From Haliotis asinina (lineage: Eukaryota > Mollusca > Gastropoda > Lepetellida > Haliotidae), in the NCBI RefSeq assembly GCF_037392515.1, contig NC_090281.1, positions 47,034,645 through 47,098,644 on the forward strand: a stretch of 64,000 bases of DNA. Direction: 5' to 3'. Shown here piece after piece: positions 39,419 through 49,400 of the stretch (position 1 is the first letter of the stretch; each line of letters opens with the position of its first letter). Both the position numbers and the translations under genes were made by a program. The notes beneath the pieces are model-generated. The model saw nothing but the letters and a program-made list of their open reading frames with translations. It was not told the origin of the DNA and ran no database searches.

Positions 39419-39897
39419 GCATTTCTGGTAACGCAATGGCCGATCTTGCTGCTAAGGCAGCACTCAACAAATCTGTGACACCACTTCTTATTCCCTAAAC
39501 TGATTACAAAGCTACCATTAGATCTTATACCCGTGATCTGATGCAGAAGAAGTGGGACACCCAAGTGGGTGTAAATAAATTACATGGAATTAAACCATAT
39601 ATTGGGTATACCCACTTGGGTTGTCAGTCCAGATTTGAAGAGGTCATTTTGCGGCGATGTCGTATTGGCCATACACGATATACTCATGAATACCTTGTGA
39701 AAGGTGAGGATCCTCCGTTCTGCATCCCTTGTGATGAAAGAATCACAGTCAAGCATATCCTGCTTGACTGTGTAGAGTATTCCATCACAAGGGATCAGTA
39801 TTTTAATTCACGAACTATGATTGATCTTTTTACTCATACCAGCTCTCATTTAATTATTGCCTTCTTAAAAGAATTAGATTTGTTATCAGAATTGTAA
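39419..39897 (+). pseudogene. LINE copy D ORF2 3' end: RNase H tail and zinc motif
   Basis: In the shifted frame, 'SGNAMADLAAKAALNKSVTPLLIP' is interrupted by TAA at 39496-39498 (copy E has TAC), then 'MQKKWDTQVGVNKLHGIKPYIGYTHLGCQSRFEEVILRRCRIGHTRYTHEYLVKGEDPPFCIPCDERITVKHILLDC' type sequence runs to the stop at 39897. Confidence 0.85.
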
Positions 39898-40440
39898 ATA
39901 GATAAATATTTTATTATTGGTAGTCTAGATTAATAACTGAGATTGTGAGTGGCTGTGCCCTCGAGGGGGGTTGAAGTATTGTAAAATTATTGTCCTCCTG
40001 AGAGGGTACGTAAGTCCAAAACATTCTATGTAAATTTAGTACGACCAAACTTTTAATCGTAGTATATTTGTTGTTTTTAATAATGGCTAACTTTCAGTAT
40101 AATCGCCAACGGCTGAGGGGATGGTGTAAATCCATCTGGGGTCCATGCAGGTAGCAGAAGTACTGTAAGTCCCCATGGTCCCTAGTATGGTGATCTACCT
40201 TCAGTTGTTGGCGATCTACAGCCCCTATTTTATGTTGTATTGTCCGAATAGTGGTAATTGTTTTAACTCTCCACACTAGTTTTAATTGTAAATGTGATGC
40301 TCTAGTGGTTTTACTGTCCTTTGACGACAGGATTTTATAATGTATACATATTTCATTTCAGTATCAAAATGTTCTCGTCACGATATGGCTGAAATATTGC
40401 CAATGTGACGTTAAGTATTAACTCACTCACTCACTCACTA

Positions 40441-40717
40441 TATTGTGAAAATGTGGTTTTCAACTTCACCAAATCAGTTAGTTCCCCAGTCAGTTTGAGG
40501 CAAACATTCGGAATGTTATATTCAGATATCAAAGTCATCATAAAATATCCTTGAACCTTTACCAGATTTAATCAAGTCGTCCCAAGCGGAACATATAGAT
40601 AGCGTGGGTATGTCAAAGATGTTTTGTTCGTAGAATTTCACTCCACTGTTTCGGTATACTAAGGAGGACCCGATTAAGACCAAGTACAGTACCCACAAAG
40701 CTTTTAAGTTCAGCAAA
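40441..40717. other. No gene seen
   Basis: Intron sequence between the LINE tail and the next insertion. Confidence 0.4.
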
Positions 40718-40768
40718 TGAGTGAGTGAGTTTAGTTTTACGCCGCCTTTAGCAATATTCCGGCACCCG
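40718..40768 (-). mobile_element. SINE tail fragment
   Basis: 'gagtgagtgagtttagttttacgccgcctttagcaatattcc' is the reverse complement of the SINE 3' end. It abuts the 5' UTR of LINE copy E. Confidence 0.65.
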
Positions 40769-41223
40769 TGGCGAGCCACCTCCTCGTGGTAGGTGCTGGG
40801 TAACGCTAAGAGCTCGCCGACACCCCCGTAGTGGACCCGGGGGAATATTTGGTCCACCAGCCCGTTTGCCGTGGGTTGCGGCCCTGTGTCGGTGGAGGAG
40901 GGGATCCTGGTGGTTGAGGGCAATGGGAGCAGGACCAGTGTTCCTATTGCTCAACACACCACTTCGGCCCTGACTTCACCTGGACGGGTGGTTGAATGGG
41001 CCCGGTTCAACCAATCGGCTGGTCATGCCTGTGCGTGGATTTTATGTCATTGCACAGAATTTGATTTGGAATTGTTTACATCTTAGTCTTGGGTCCCTTT
41101 TTTCATAGAATATTATTTGACTTGATTTTTGATGACATTAACTTTGCCTAGAGTCTTATGCCCAGAAGGCGGTGGCTCATGGGCCAATCTGGTGCAACTG
41201 TTAATATTTTTAATGTTTCTGCT

Positions 41224-41507
41224 GGCCCCGATTTCTCGAAACAAACTTAAGTCTGAGTTTTGACTTAAGTTCAAGTTTTTGCTCAAATTTGAGAAAATGC
41301 AGGACTATGCATTTTCCAGAAAGAAAGTAAATTGGTATCCAGCTCAAACATAGAAGACAATCTGAATTTGGTGGACAGATTTCTTTAGTTGTTTGGACTT
41401 TTTTAGTCTAAAATATGCAGCTGAGATAAAAATTCAGCTGTTTCAAATTGTCAAACTCAGTTTAAGATTTGAGTTAAAACTTAAGTTTGTTTCGAGAAAT
41501 CGGGCCC
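41224..41507. mobile_element. MITE, 284 bp, in LINE copy E 5' UTR
   Basis: Terminal inverted repeats of ~29 bp: 'ggccccgatttctcgaaacaaacttaagt' at 41224 against the reverse complement of 'acttaagtttgtttcgagaaatcgggccc' ending at 41507 (one mismatch). Inner parts also partly complementary. No ORF. The LINE 5' UTR resumes at 41511. Confidence 0.85.
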
Positions 41508-41828
41508 TGGAGTATATCATCCGAGTATCCTTGGTGCTGTAAGCTGGAGGTCCGCTTGCTTTAGCATTGTCCTTGTGATACTCCGTGGTGGGTGGGGAGT
41601 TCGGATGACGAACCAATATACCAATAATCATGGATTACCAAACCCCAAACAAAAACACCAAACGTCAACTGGACAAATGATGATCAACATCCACCCTCTA
41701 TACAAATTGATCACTGGCCACGTTTTTTGATTATTGAGACCCTTGACAAGACTCCTTTGAAATGAAATCCCTTTGCAATTTCAAAAGGTATCTCTGGCAT
41801 TGCAGGTGAGGTAAAAGATATCAAACGC

Positions 41829-42482
41829 TTGCGATCAGGTTCACTGCTGATTGAATGCAGCAGAAAACAACAAGCTACCAACCTGTTATCAACTGATATG
41901 TTTGTCGGAGTCCCGGTATTCGTTTCTGCCCACAGAACACTGAATACAAGCAAAGGCATACTTCGAGACCGTGAGCGTCTTCTAGCAGACATGACTGAGC
42001 TTGCTATTATGTCCGAGATGAAAGATCAAGGAGTATCTTTCGCCAAACGTTTCACAACACGGAAAAATAATGAAACTGTCCAAACCAACACATATCTGTT
42101 TTCATTTTCAGCTCCAACACCTCCAAAGTCAATCAAAGCAGGTTACTGCAATCTGAATGTTGACTTATATATTCCAAATCCTCTGCGCTGTTTTAAGTGT
42201 CAAAAGTACGGACATGGTGTCAATACTTGCACATTGTCTGTTACATGTGCTCACCGTGCTGAGAATACACATGTAACCGAGGATTGTGACAGTATTCACA
42301 AAAAATGTGCAAACTGTTCAGGAAATCATTCATCCTTTTCGAAAGAATGTCCCATTTGGAAACGGCAAATGGAAATTAACAAAATCAAATTTTCCAGGAA
42401 CGTCAGTTTTGCTGAAGCAAGAAAGATTGTACAATCTACTGAGCACACTGAAACTTACGCCTCTGTCACAAAAAACATCTGA
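41829..42482 (+). CDS. LINE copy E ORF1: gag-like with CCHC-type knuckles, shortened
   Basis: 217 codons from Met at 41829; related sequence is open upstream in part ('WPRFLIIETLDKTPLK' near 41718-41765, followed by a stop). Knuckles: 'CFKCQKYGHGVNTC', a degraded 'CAHRAENTHVTEDC' (Cys to Arg/Ala change at the second Cys) and 'CANCSGNHSSFSKEC'. Ends at a stop at 42480; homologous Ser/Thr-rich sequence continues in another frame to 42740 and again from 42833, so it is frameshifted relative to copy D. Confidence 0.75.
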   Translation: MRSGSLLIECSRKQQATNLLSTDMFVGVPVFVSAHRTLNTSKGILRDRERLLADMTELAIMSEMKDQGVSFAKRFTTRKNNETVQTNTYLFSFSAPTPPKSIKAGYCNLNVDLYIPNPLRCFKCQKYGHGVNTCTLSVTCAHRAENTHVTEDCDSIHKKCANCSGNHSSFSKECPIWKRQMEINKIKFSRNVSFAEARKIVQSTEHTETYASVTKNI

Positions 42483-42832
42483 AACCTTATCAAAAGGAAC
42501 AACTACACCTGTGCTAACTTCGTCAAGCTCATGTCAGACTGACCTCACATGGGTAAATTCAGATATTCCTCAGTCTGTCTCTCCTGATCTTCCACAGTCT
42601 ATCTCAGAACACTACTCAGATAGATACAGCTCAGTCTACACAAAAGACCGTATCTCCTTCATCAAAGTCTTCTTCCGATCACAAATCATCATCATCATCA
42701 TCACCATCTCAGTCACACTCAAAGTCTCAATCGACAGCTGATAGTCAGCAAACTGTTAAAAGTAAACCGAAGCCTAAGCATGATGCTTCAAAACAACAAA
42801 GTGCTCCTAAAGGGTCACAACACAAAATTCAA

Positions 42833-43372
42833 TTGTTTAATAAATATGGGTCTCTTGAAGACATGGACGTATCTGAAAACGTCCATTCTAGGGCACATAG
42901 CTTGTCGCCCTCCAAAAGAGTGCTGGGTAGATCCCCAATAAATCCCCTAAAAGATTATTCCAATAACATTGCACAGTGGAACTGCAGAGGATTGAGGACT
43001 AATTTACATGAATTACAGCTATTAGTCCAAGTTTTTACACCTTCAGTGTTATGTCTCCAAGAGACATATTTAAAACAAACAGATACATTTGACCTTCGTC
43101 ATTTTAATGCATATGATTGTTTTTCACCTCCGGGTGATAGGGCCACTGGTGGATCATCCATTCTAGTCAGACAAAACGTTATTCAAAGCCCTGTTTCACT
43201 TAATACTAATATGCAGGCTGTTGCCGTGAGAATTACTTTACATGTAGCGTTTACACTATGCTCACTCTATATTTCGCCATCTTCGACGTTTGCCCAAACT
43301 GATCTTCAGGCTCTATATGACCAACTCCCGAAGCCCTGCTACTGTCATTGGATCCAGAACAATATCTTGTAG
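42833..43372 (+). pseudogene. LINE copy E: ORF1 tail fused to start of endonuclease
   Basis: Reads the end of ORF1 ('LFNKYGSLEDMDVSENVHSRAHSLSPSKR') directly into 'NNIAQWNCRGLRTNLHELQLLVQVFTPSVLCLQETYL' and 'GGSSILVRQNVIQSPVSL', the endonuclease start, without the ORF1 stop/ORF2 ATG of copy D. At 43345 it crosses the deletion junction into RNase H sequence in a wrong frame and stops at 43372. Confidence 0.8.
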
Positions 43373-44066
43373 ATTACCAGACAATAGTTCTATTTTTTCA
43401 GCAGAAGCTAACGCCATATTAACAGCTCTTAAATATATTCAAAGACACTCTAAACGTAAACAGTATATAATATATTCTGACTCTCTTTCTTGCCCTCAGG
43501 CTATTAAAAATATTTCTTGTAAACATCCACTTTTAATTGATATATTGAATTGTATAATAATCTTGCTACTGGCCAATGCGACATCGTCTTTTGTTGGTTA
43601 CCCAGTCACGTAGGCATTTCTGGTAACGCAATGGCCGATCTTGCTGCTAAGGCAGCACTCAACAAATCTGTGACACCACTTCTTATTCCCTACACTGATT
43701 ACAAAGCTACCATTAGATCTTATACCCGTGATCTGATGCAGAAGAAGTGGGACACCCAAGGAGGTATCAATAAATTACATGGAATTAAACCGTATATTGG
43801 TTACACCTATTTGGGTTGTCAGTCCAGATTTGAGGAGGTCATCATGCGACGATGTCGTATTGGCCACACAAGATATACCCATAGTACCTGTTAAAAGGCG
43901 AGGATCCTCCATTTTGTCTCCCTTGTGATGAGAGAGTCACAGTCAAGCATATCACAAGGGATAAATATTTCAATGAGAAAACTGTTAAGGATCATTTTAC
44001 AAACGTTAATTCTCATTTAATTATTGGTTTTTTAAAAGAAACTGATTTTTTATTGAATTTTGGATA
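43346..44066 (+). pseudogene. LINE copy E: RNase H remnants
   Basis: From 'ATVIGSRTISCRLPDNSSIFSAEANAILTALKYIQ' (frame of 43290-43613) to 'YSDSLSCPQAI', then the same one-base loss as in copy D shifts the frame; 43550-43894 carries 'WLPSHVGISGNAMADLAAKAALNKSVTPLLIPYTDYKATIRSY' and 'EEVIMRRCRIGHTRYTH'. Further indels follow to about 44066; the zinc motif is partly deleted. Confidence 0.8.
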
Positions 44067-44599
44067 ATATCTTCTATAAATAGATGTATTTTAGTTATTG
44101 GTAATTTAGATTTGTGACTTGGATTGTTAGTGGCTGTACCCTTAAAGGGGGTTGAAGTATTGTAAATTTATTGTCCTCCTGAGAGGGTACGTAAGTGCAG
44201 AAACATTCATAGTAAATTCTAAATTTCCAGGTTTTTAATCGTAGAATAAGTGTTGTTTTATTGTATGGCTAGATTTCCCAAATTGCTGACGGCTGGGGGG
44301 GATGATGTAAATCCAGCTAGGGTCCATGCAGGTAGCAAAGGTACAGTAAGTCCCCATGGTCCCTAGTATGGTGATCTACCTTCAGTTGTTATGAATCTAT
44401 AGCCCACTTTTTTATTGTATTGTCCTCTATAGCTAAATTGTTTTAGGCATAGCTACTAGTTTGACATTCTTTTCTGTGATGTTCTAGTTGTATTACTGTC
44501 TTTCGTCGACTGGTTTTTATAATACTCATATTACCCATTTTAATGTTATGTTCCCGTCACGATATGACTGAAATATTGCCGATGTGACGTTAAATATTA

Positions 44600-44716
44600 A
44601 CTCACTCACTTTAGCAATATTCCAGCAATATCACGACGGGGGACACCAGAAAATGGGCTTCACAAATTGTGTCCATGTGGGGAACGCTTTAACCACAAGG
44701 CTACCCCACCGCCCTT
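44600..44716 (-). mobile_element. tRNA-derived SINE, shortened
   Basis: On the minus strand: a tRNA-like head 'ggtggggtagccttgtggttaaagcgtt' (A-box-like), then 'ccccacatggacacaatttgtgaagcccattttctggtgtcccccgtcgtgatattgctggaatattgctaaa' tail. The B-box part appears deleted. It abuts the LINE copy E tail. Confidence 0.7.
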
Positions 44717-45100
44717 GTTCAGCAAATGTCATAAAATCGTGGTCTTATCTTTAACATATTATCTTTAATGTAAACTACTCCACATTTGATCCATTTATGA
44801 GTGATGAAGCTTGGCTGGTTACACTGGCGATTCAGCCATAGTGGTTGCATGAGTATTTCCTAAATATCGTTATTGTTCTCTAACGCATTATGCCAGGCAT
44901 CTAGAGCCTTTCCAAAGTGGACTGGTGTGTTTACATATGTGTTGCAGTGTAAATGAGAACCACTGTGTTTATATTTGTGTCAGTGTCTGTGTTGATGTGT
45001 AGATATGTGTCAGTATGTATATATGTGTGTAGACATGTGCAGATATATATATATTTATGTGTGTGTGTGTGTATTTATACGTGTATATATATAAGTATAT
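44717..45100. other. Intron sequence running into GT-rich DNA
   Basis: No gene; 44950-45100 is GT-rich. Confidence 0.4.
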
Positions 45101-45119
45101 GGATGTATGTATATATATA

Positions 45120-45206
<87 letters not shown>

Positions 45207-45285
45207 GTGTGTGTGTGTACATACATACATACATACATACATACATACATACATACAGACAGACAGACAGACAGACAGACTGAGT
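45101..45285 (+). repeat. Compound microsatellite (TA)n, (TACA)n, (GACA)n
   Basis: (TA)n mainly at 45127-45206, (TACA)n at about 45218-45256 and (GACA)n at about 45257-45281. Open frames here in several phases are products of the repeat. Confidence 0.95.
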
Positions 45286-45948
45286 AGATGTTTCTGCGTG
45301 TGTTGACGTCTTTGTGTTTGTGAATGTGTCAGTGTGTCGGTGTGTGTCACTGTGTGTTGATGTTTGGAGTTGTGTGTCATTGTGTAAATGTGAGCTAAAG
45401 TGAGGTCATGTGTGTCAATGCGTAGATTCGTCGGTGCTTGTTGGTGTGTGTAGGTGTGTGTGCAGGTTATTAAGATGTATAGAATTGTGTGTGTGAAATT
45501 CCTGTTTAAAATTCCCTGAAGAAATAATCGAGGGCCAATCTTTTCCTTGTGTCAAACATCTTTATACATACATTGTACTATCAGCCACAATAGGACGTAT
45601 TCTACACTACCTGTATTTATTCATTTGATATTTGTGAAATTTGAAATACATATGAAATTTCTGTTGCGAGTATATTGAATCTTAACAAGCATATACACAG
45701 CGAAAGAAATATCAAACGTGTCAGTACCATAAGGGTTTACAAGAAATGAATTCTCCGATAGTAATCTTACACCAACTATGTATTACGTAGGGAGGCATAC
45801 AAAAGGATATTTTTTGTCTGTAAACGTCCAGTCAACAAAATCGACATGCGAGCATCAAGCCCATGTTACGTCTTAAAAACGAATTGAAAAACATCGACCA
45901 AGACGCTATATATCGATGGAAGACAGGTACCTTTATCTCGTTCGGCAG
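45286..45948. other. Intron 1 end, no gene seen
   Basis: GT-rich to 45490, then unique AT-rich intron up to the acceptor 'tctcgttcggcag' at 45948. Confidence 0.4.
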
Positions 45949-46033
45949 GTCAACAGAGGAAACTGTGGATCCAGGGAATGCAATGAGACGTCTCTGTATG
46001 TGGAAGACAGATGTAAAATGGGATGCCTGAAAG
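45949..46033 (+). CDS. Ankyrin gene exon 2: Cys-rich
   Basis: 85 bp between acceptor 'ttcggcag' and donor 'gtaggt'. Enters in phase 0 and leaves one base over, both fitting exons 1 and 3. Encodes 'VNRGNCGSRECNETSLYVED' then 'RCKMGCLK': four Cys in 28 residues, like a small disulphide module, with one N-x-T sequon. Confidence 0.6.
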
Positions 46034-46129
46034 GTAGGTGTTTTAGCAGAAACGTGTACCGTGTTCCCCCCGGTGTGTGGAGGAAGGGTGTGAAGTGGCG
46101 TGTTTGAAAGGTAATGAGTTAAGACTGAT

Positions 46130-46575
46130 ATTGCTGAGAAGGGGATGTGTATAGACTGATAGTTTTGAGAAGGGAATGAGTATAGACTGATAGTTTGTAG
46201 AAGGGAATGGGTGTAGACTGATAGTTTTGAGAAGGGAATGGGTGTAGACTGATAGTGTTAAGAATGGGAAAAGAATAGACTGTTAGTGTTAAGAAGGGAA
46301 TGAGTATAGACTGTTACTGTAGAAAAGGGAATTAGTATATACTGGTAGTCTTGAGAATGAAATTGGTACAGACTGTTATTCCATAGAGAAGGTATAAGTA
46401 TAGAATGTTAGTGTAGAGAAGGGGATGAATACATATTGTTAACGTATAGAAATGAAAGGGTATTGACTGACAATGCACAGAAGGACATGAGTATAAACAG
46501 TGTTGCGAATGGAGTGAGTATAGATTCTTAGCGTAATGAGAAAGGAGTGTTTATAGACTGTTTGTGTTTAGAATG
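46130..46575 (+). repeat. ~38-bp degenerate minisatellite in intron 2
   Basis: About eleven diverged copies of a unit like 'agactgatagttttgagaagggaatgagtat'. Confidence 0.75.
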
Positions 46576-46691
46576 AGAGAGACTGCTTTTTTTATAAAGT
46601 TTAACGCCAGTATTAGATGTCCTAAGATGTCACAATTGCACGTTCCTATCCGCTATCGAAAATGTGTATAGAGATAAACACTGTGTTACAG

Positions 46692-48289
46692 CACCACCAC
46701 TGTGTGATCTCTACAACGCCTCAGAGTTCGGGGACTTCTCGAGGGTAAACACCATCTTGTCTCAGGGACGGATAAACACTGACTGTCAAGACTGGATTGG
46801 TAGAACCGCCGTGATGTGCGCGGCTCTTAAAGGACATCTAGAAGTGGTTCAGTTACTTGTGACTAAAGGAGCCAACGTGAATCTGATCGATAAATTCGCT
46901 AACAACATCCTTCACTTAGCATGTCTGGGAGGGGATGTGGATGTGGTGAAGTACATCCTCTCACAGGACATGGCCTACATCGATGGTAGAGCACAGCGCG
47001 GACGAACACCTATGATGCTGGCAGCAGAGAACGGACATAAAGAAGTCGTAGAATTACTTGTCGGCGAAGGAGCTGACATGTCACTTGTGGATAAACAACG
47101 TGACAACATACTTCACTGTGCCTGTAGGGGAGGGGATCTGGAGGTGATGAAGGATATCGTACTACAGAAGAAGGTGAACATCAACAGTAGAGGATGGAAG
47201 AAGAAGACACCAGTGATGTTTACATCAGGAAAGGGAAAAAGGAATGTGGTGGAACATGGGGCTGATTTGTCGCGCGTGTATATGAGTAGTTGCAACACTC
47301 TTCAGTCGGCATGTAAGGGAGGGCATCTGGAAGTGGTGACGTATATCGTCTCCCAGAACAAGGTGGACATCAACAGTCGAGGATGGAAGCAGAAGACACC
47401 AGTGATGGTAGCAGCAGAAATGGGGAAAAAGGACGTGGTGGAGTTTCTCGTGGAACATGGGGCTGATTTGTTACTCGTAAAGGACGGTGGGAGCAACATC
47501 CTTCACTTGGCATGTAAGGGCGGGTATGTTGAGGTGGTGAAATATATCGTCTCCCAGAACAAGGTGGACATCAACAGTGCAGGATGGAAGCAGAGGACAC
47601 CAGTGATTGTAGCAGCAGAAATGGGGGAAAAGGACGTGGTGGAGTTTCTCGTGGAACATGGGGCTGATTTGTTACTCGTAAAGGACGGTGGTAGCAACAT
47701 CCTTCACTTGGCATGTAAGGGAGGGCATCTGGAGGTGGTGAAATATATCGTCTCCCAGAACAAGGTGGACATCAACAGTAGAGGATGGTTGAGGAAGACA
47801 CCAGTGATGGTAGCAGCAGAAATGGGGGAAAAGAAAGTGGTGGAGTTTCTCGTGGAGCATGGAGGTGATCTGTCACTCGTACATGACGGTGGAAACAATA
47901 TCCTTCACTTGGCATGTAAGGGAGGCCACCTGGTCGTGGTGAAGTATATTGTCTCCCAGAACAAGGTGGACATCAACAGTCGAGGATGGAAGCGGAAGAC
48001 ACCAATGATGGTAGCAGCAGAAATGGGGAAAAAGGACGTGGTGGAGTTTCTCGTGGAACATGGGGCTGATTTGTTACTCGTAAATGACAGTGATAGCAAC
48101 ATCCTTCATTTGGCATGTAAGGGAGGGCATCTTGAGGTGGTGAAGTATATTGTCTCCCAGAACAAGGTGGACATCAACAGTAGAGGATGGAGGAAGAACA
48201 CACCAGTGATGTTGGCAGCGAAAAAGGGACATAAGAAAGTGGTGGAGTTTCTCGTCAGAAAAGGGGCCGATTTGAAAGTAGTGGTTTAA
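46692..48289 (+). CDS. Ankyrin gene exon 3: ankyrin-repeat array and stop
   Basis: Acceptor 'gtgttacag' at 46691; the phase (two bases, then CCA) fits the one base left by exon 2, so the three exons give a protein of about 654 residues. The frame also opens at Met 46664, an alternative start. About sixteen ankyrin repeats: three diverged ones first ('NASEFGDFSRVNTILSQGRINTD', 'GRTAVMCAALKGHLEVVQLLVTKGANVN'), then pairs with a 201-bp period ('VDINSRGWKQKTPVMVAAEMGKKDVVEFLVEHGADLLLV', 'SNILHLACKGGHLEVVKYIVSQNK') that are almost identical, a sign of recent duplication or gene conversion. One repeat near 47240 is shortened by several residues. Ends 'VRKGADLKVVV'. No other domain. Ankyrins behind a hydrophobic leader are unusual. 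Confidence 0.8.
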
Positions 48290-48707
48290 AGAGTTGACAG
48301 CCTCCTTCATGGCTTGTTTAGTAGGAAACGTGGAAATGGTGAATATATTCTGTGATAGGGCATTGTGGATATCGAGGCCTGGAAGAAAACTGTGCAACCT
48401 ACAAACTGACATATCAAGGGCATGAAGACGGATATGCTCACATGCTATAGACATTGAACTGTCGAATATAATTGAGAGTACTTACGATCTGCGTAGGAGG
48501 CCGTTTAGCTCTTTTTATACCAGTTTTTAATGGACATACGATTTCCAGTTCGGTGCCACCCGGTGTGATAATTATACAGGATCAGTGTTTACAAAACAAT
48601 AGTTTACTCTGCATTACTCTGTATTTGTACTCCGTCTATAAACCTATGACCAATGTTTTCTATTGTTCTTGCAGTTGCTTCGCATTATGGAATAACCTCG
48701 GTAGAGG
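48290..48707 (+). other. 3' flank of ankyrin gene 2
   Basis: The first ~130 bp resemble 795-930 after the first ankyrin gene. The rest shows nothing recognisable. Confidence 0.45.
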
Positions 48708-48792
48708 TTTTACGATTGCAAGAGGTTTTACAATGAACATTGTAAAATCTCATACGAGGTACTAAGTTTTACAATGGTCGTTGTAAAACCTC
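48708..48792. repeat. Short palindromic MITE-like element (GAGGTTTTAC family)
   Basis: 'gaggttttacgattgcaagaggttttacaatg' faces '...ttttacaatggtcgttgtaaaacctc' in inverted orientation. Related GAGGTTTTAC/GTAAAACCTC sequences occur at 58030-58110 and 58372-58453. Confidence 0.55.
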
Positions 48793-49148
48793 ACACCCTG
48801 AGAATTTTTCACAAAGCAAAATGTTTGTTTTGGTTGTGTCAAAACTGTCATTAAATAAATCTCTGCAGGCAATTCTGATGCAGTCAACTTCTCAGGTTTT
48901 TTTGTGTAGGTGGTGGTGGAGCTGATTGGGGGTGGGGGGATTGGGGGAGGGAGGGAATCAGCAGAAATTCTGGGATTATTTGCAACTATGTCGGAAACAA
49001 AGGCCTTCTGGGCGTCAGTGCCTCTTTTGCAGGTTCGCACAGCATTGCTCCTATGACCTGAAGAAAAGATATTTGTCATTTGTGTAAAGTAACACAAAAC
49101 TGACGATTTATTCCTGCAAAACAAATCGTACTTATTACTTGCCACAGG
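48793..49148. other. No gene seen
   Basis: Contains a short poly-purine stretch (48920-48960, 'ggtggtggagctgattgggggtgggggg'). No supported gene. Confidence 0.35.
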
Positions 49149-49400
49149 GGCTTATATTGCTGAAAATAAAACATCCTGGGTCGAACAAGCCTACAATGAT
49201 ATTCATATGCACAGAGCTTGTATTGCTGAGAATAAAACATCCTGGGTCCAACAAGCCTACAATGATATTCATATGCACAGGGCTTGTATTGCTTAAAATG
49301 AAACATCCTGAGTTGAGCAAGCCTACATTCATATGCAGAGGGGCTTGTATTGCTGAGAATAAAACATCCTGGGTCCAACAAGCCTACACTGATATCCGTA
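49149..49400 (+). repeat. ~66-bp minisatellite, 4 copies
   Basis: Unit 'cttgtattgctgagaataaaacatcctgggtccaacaagcctacaatgatattcatatgcacaggg', starting near 49151, 49217, 49283 and 49344; the third copy is 61 bp. Confidence 0.9.

Larger units (their letters stand above)
34331..40440 (+). mobile_element. LINE copy D (I/Nimb-like), nearly full length
   Basis: The most complete copy: 5' UTR with 'gtttgccgtgggttgcg...ggtggttgagggcagt...caacacaccacttcggccc' (shared with copy E at 40860), gag-like ORF1, overlapping ORF2 with EN, RT and RNase H, 3' UTR with 'cctcctgagagggtacgtaag', and the tail stem 'cgtcacgatatggctgaaatattgccaatgtgacgtta' plus (ACTC)n at 40376-40440. The exact 5' end is not defined. 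ORF2 is broken in RNase H by a one-base loss near 39352 and by a TAA at 39496. It lies in sense orientation in intron 1 of the ankyrin gene. Confidence 0.85.
40769..44600 (+). mobile_element. LINE copy E, internally deleted
   Basis: Has a 5' UTR like copy D (with a MITE inserted at 41224-41507), a gag-like ORF1, the first ~110 codons of the endonuclease, and then jumps at about 43345 straight into RNase H, missing ~2.5 kb (rest of EN and all of RT). The 3' part is very close to copy D and has the same one-base deletion. 3' UTR and tail ('cacgatatgactgaaatattgccgatgtgacgttaaatattaactcactcac') end at about 44600. With both ends intact it has the form of a non-autonomous derivative. Confidence 0.85.

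Noticed and set aside
44953..45380. Overlapping ORFs full of Tyr/Ile/Thr/His
   Set aside because: Translations of (TA)n, (TACA)n and (GACA)n microsatellites.
48762..49145. Minus-strand 127-codon ORF with a Pro-rich middle
   Set aside because: Overlaps a palindromic repeat at one end and the minisatellite border at the other; no domain and no exon partners.
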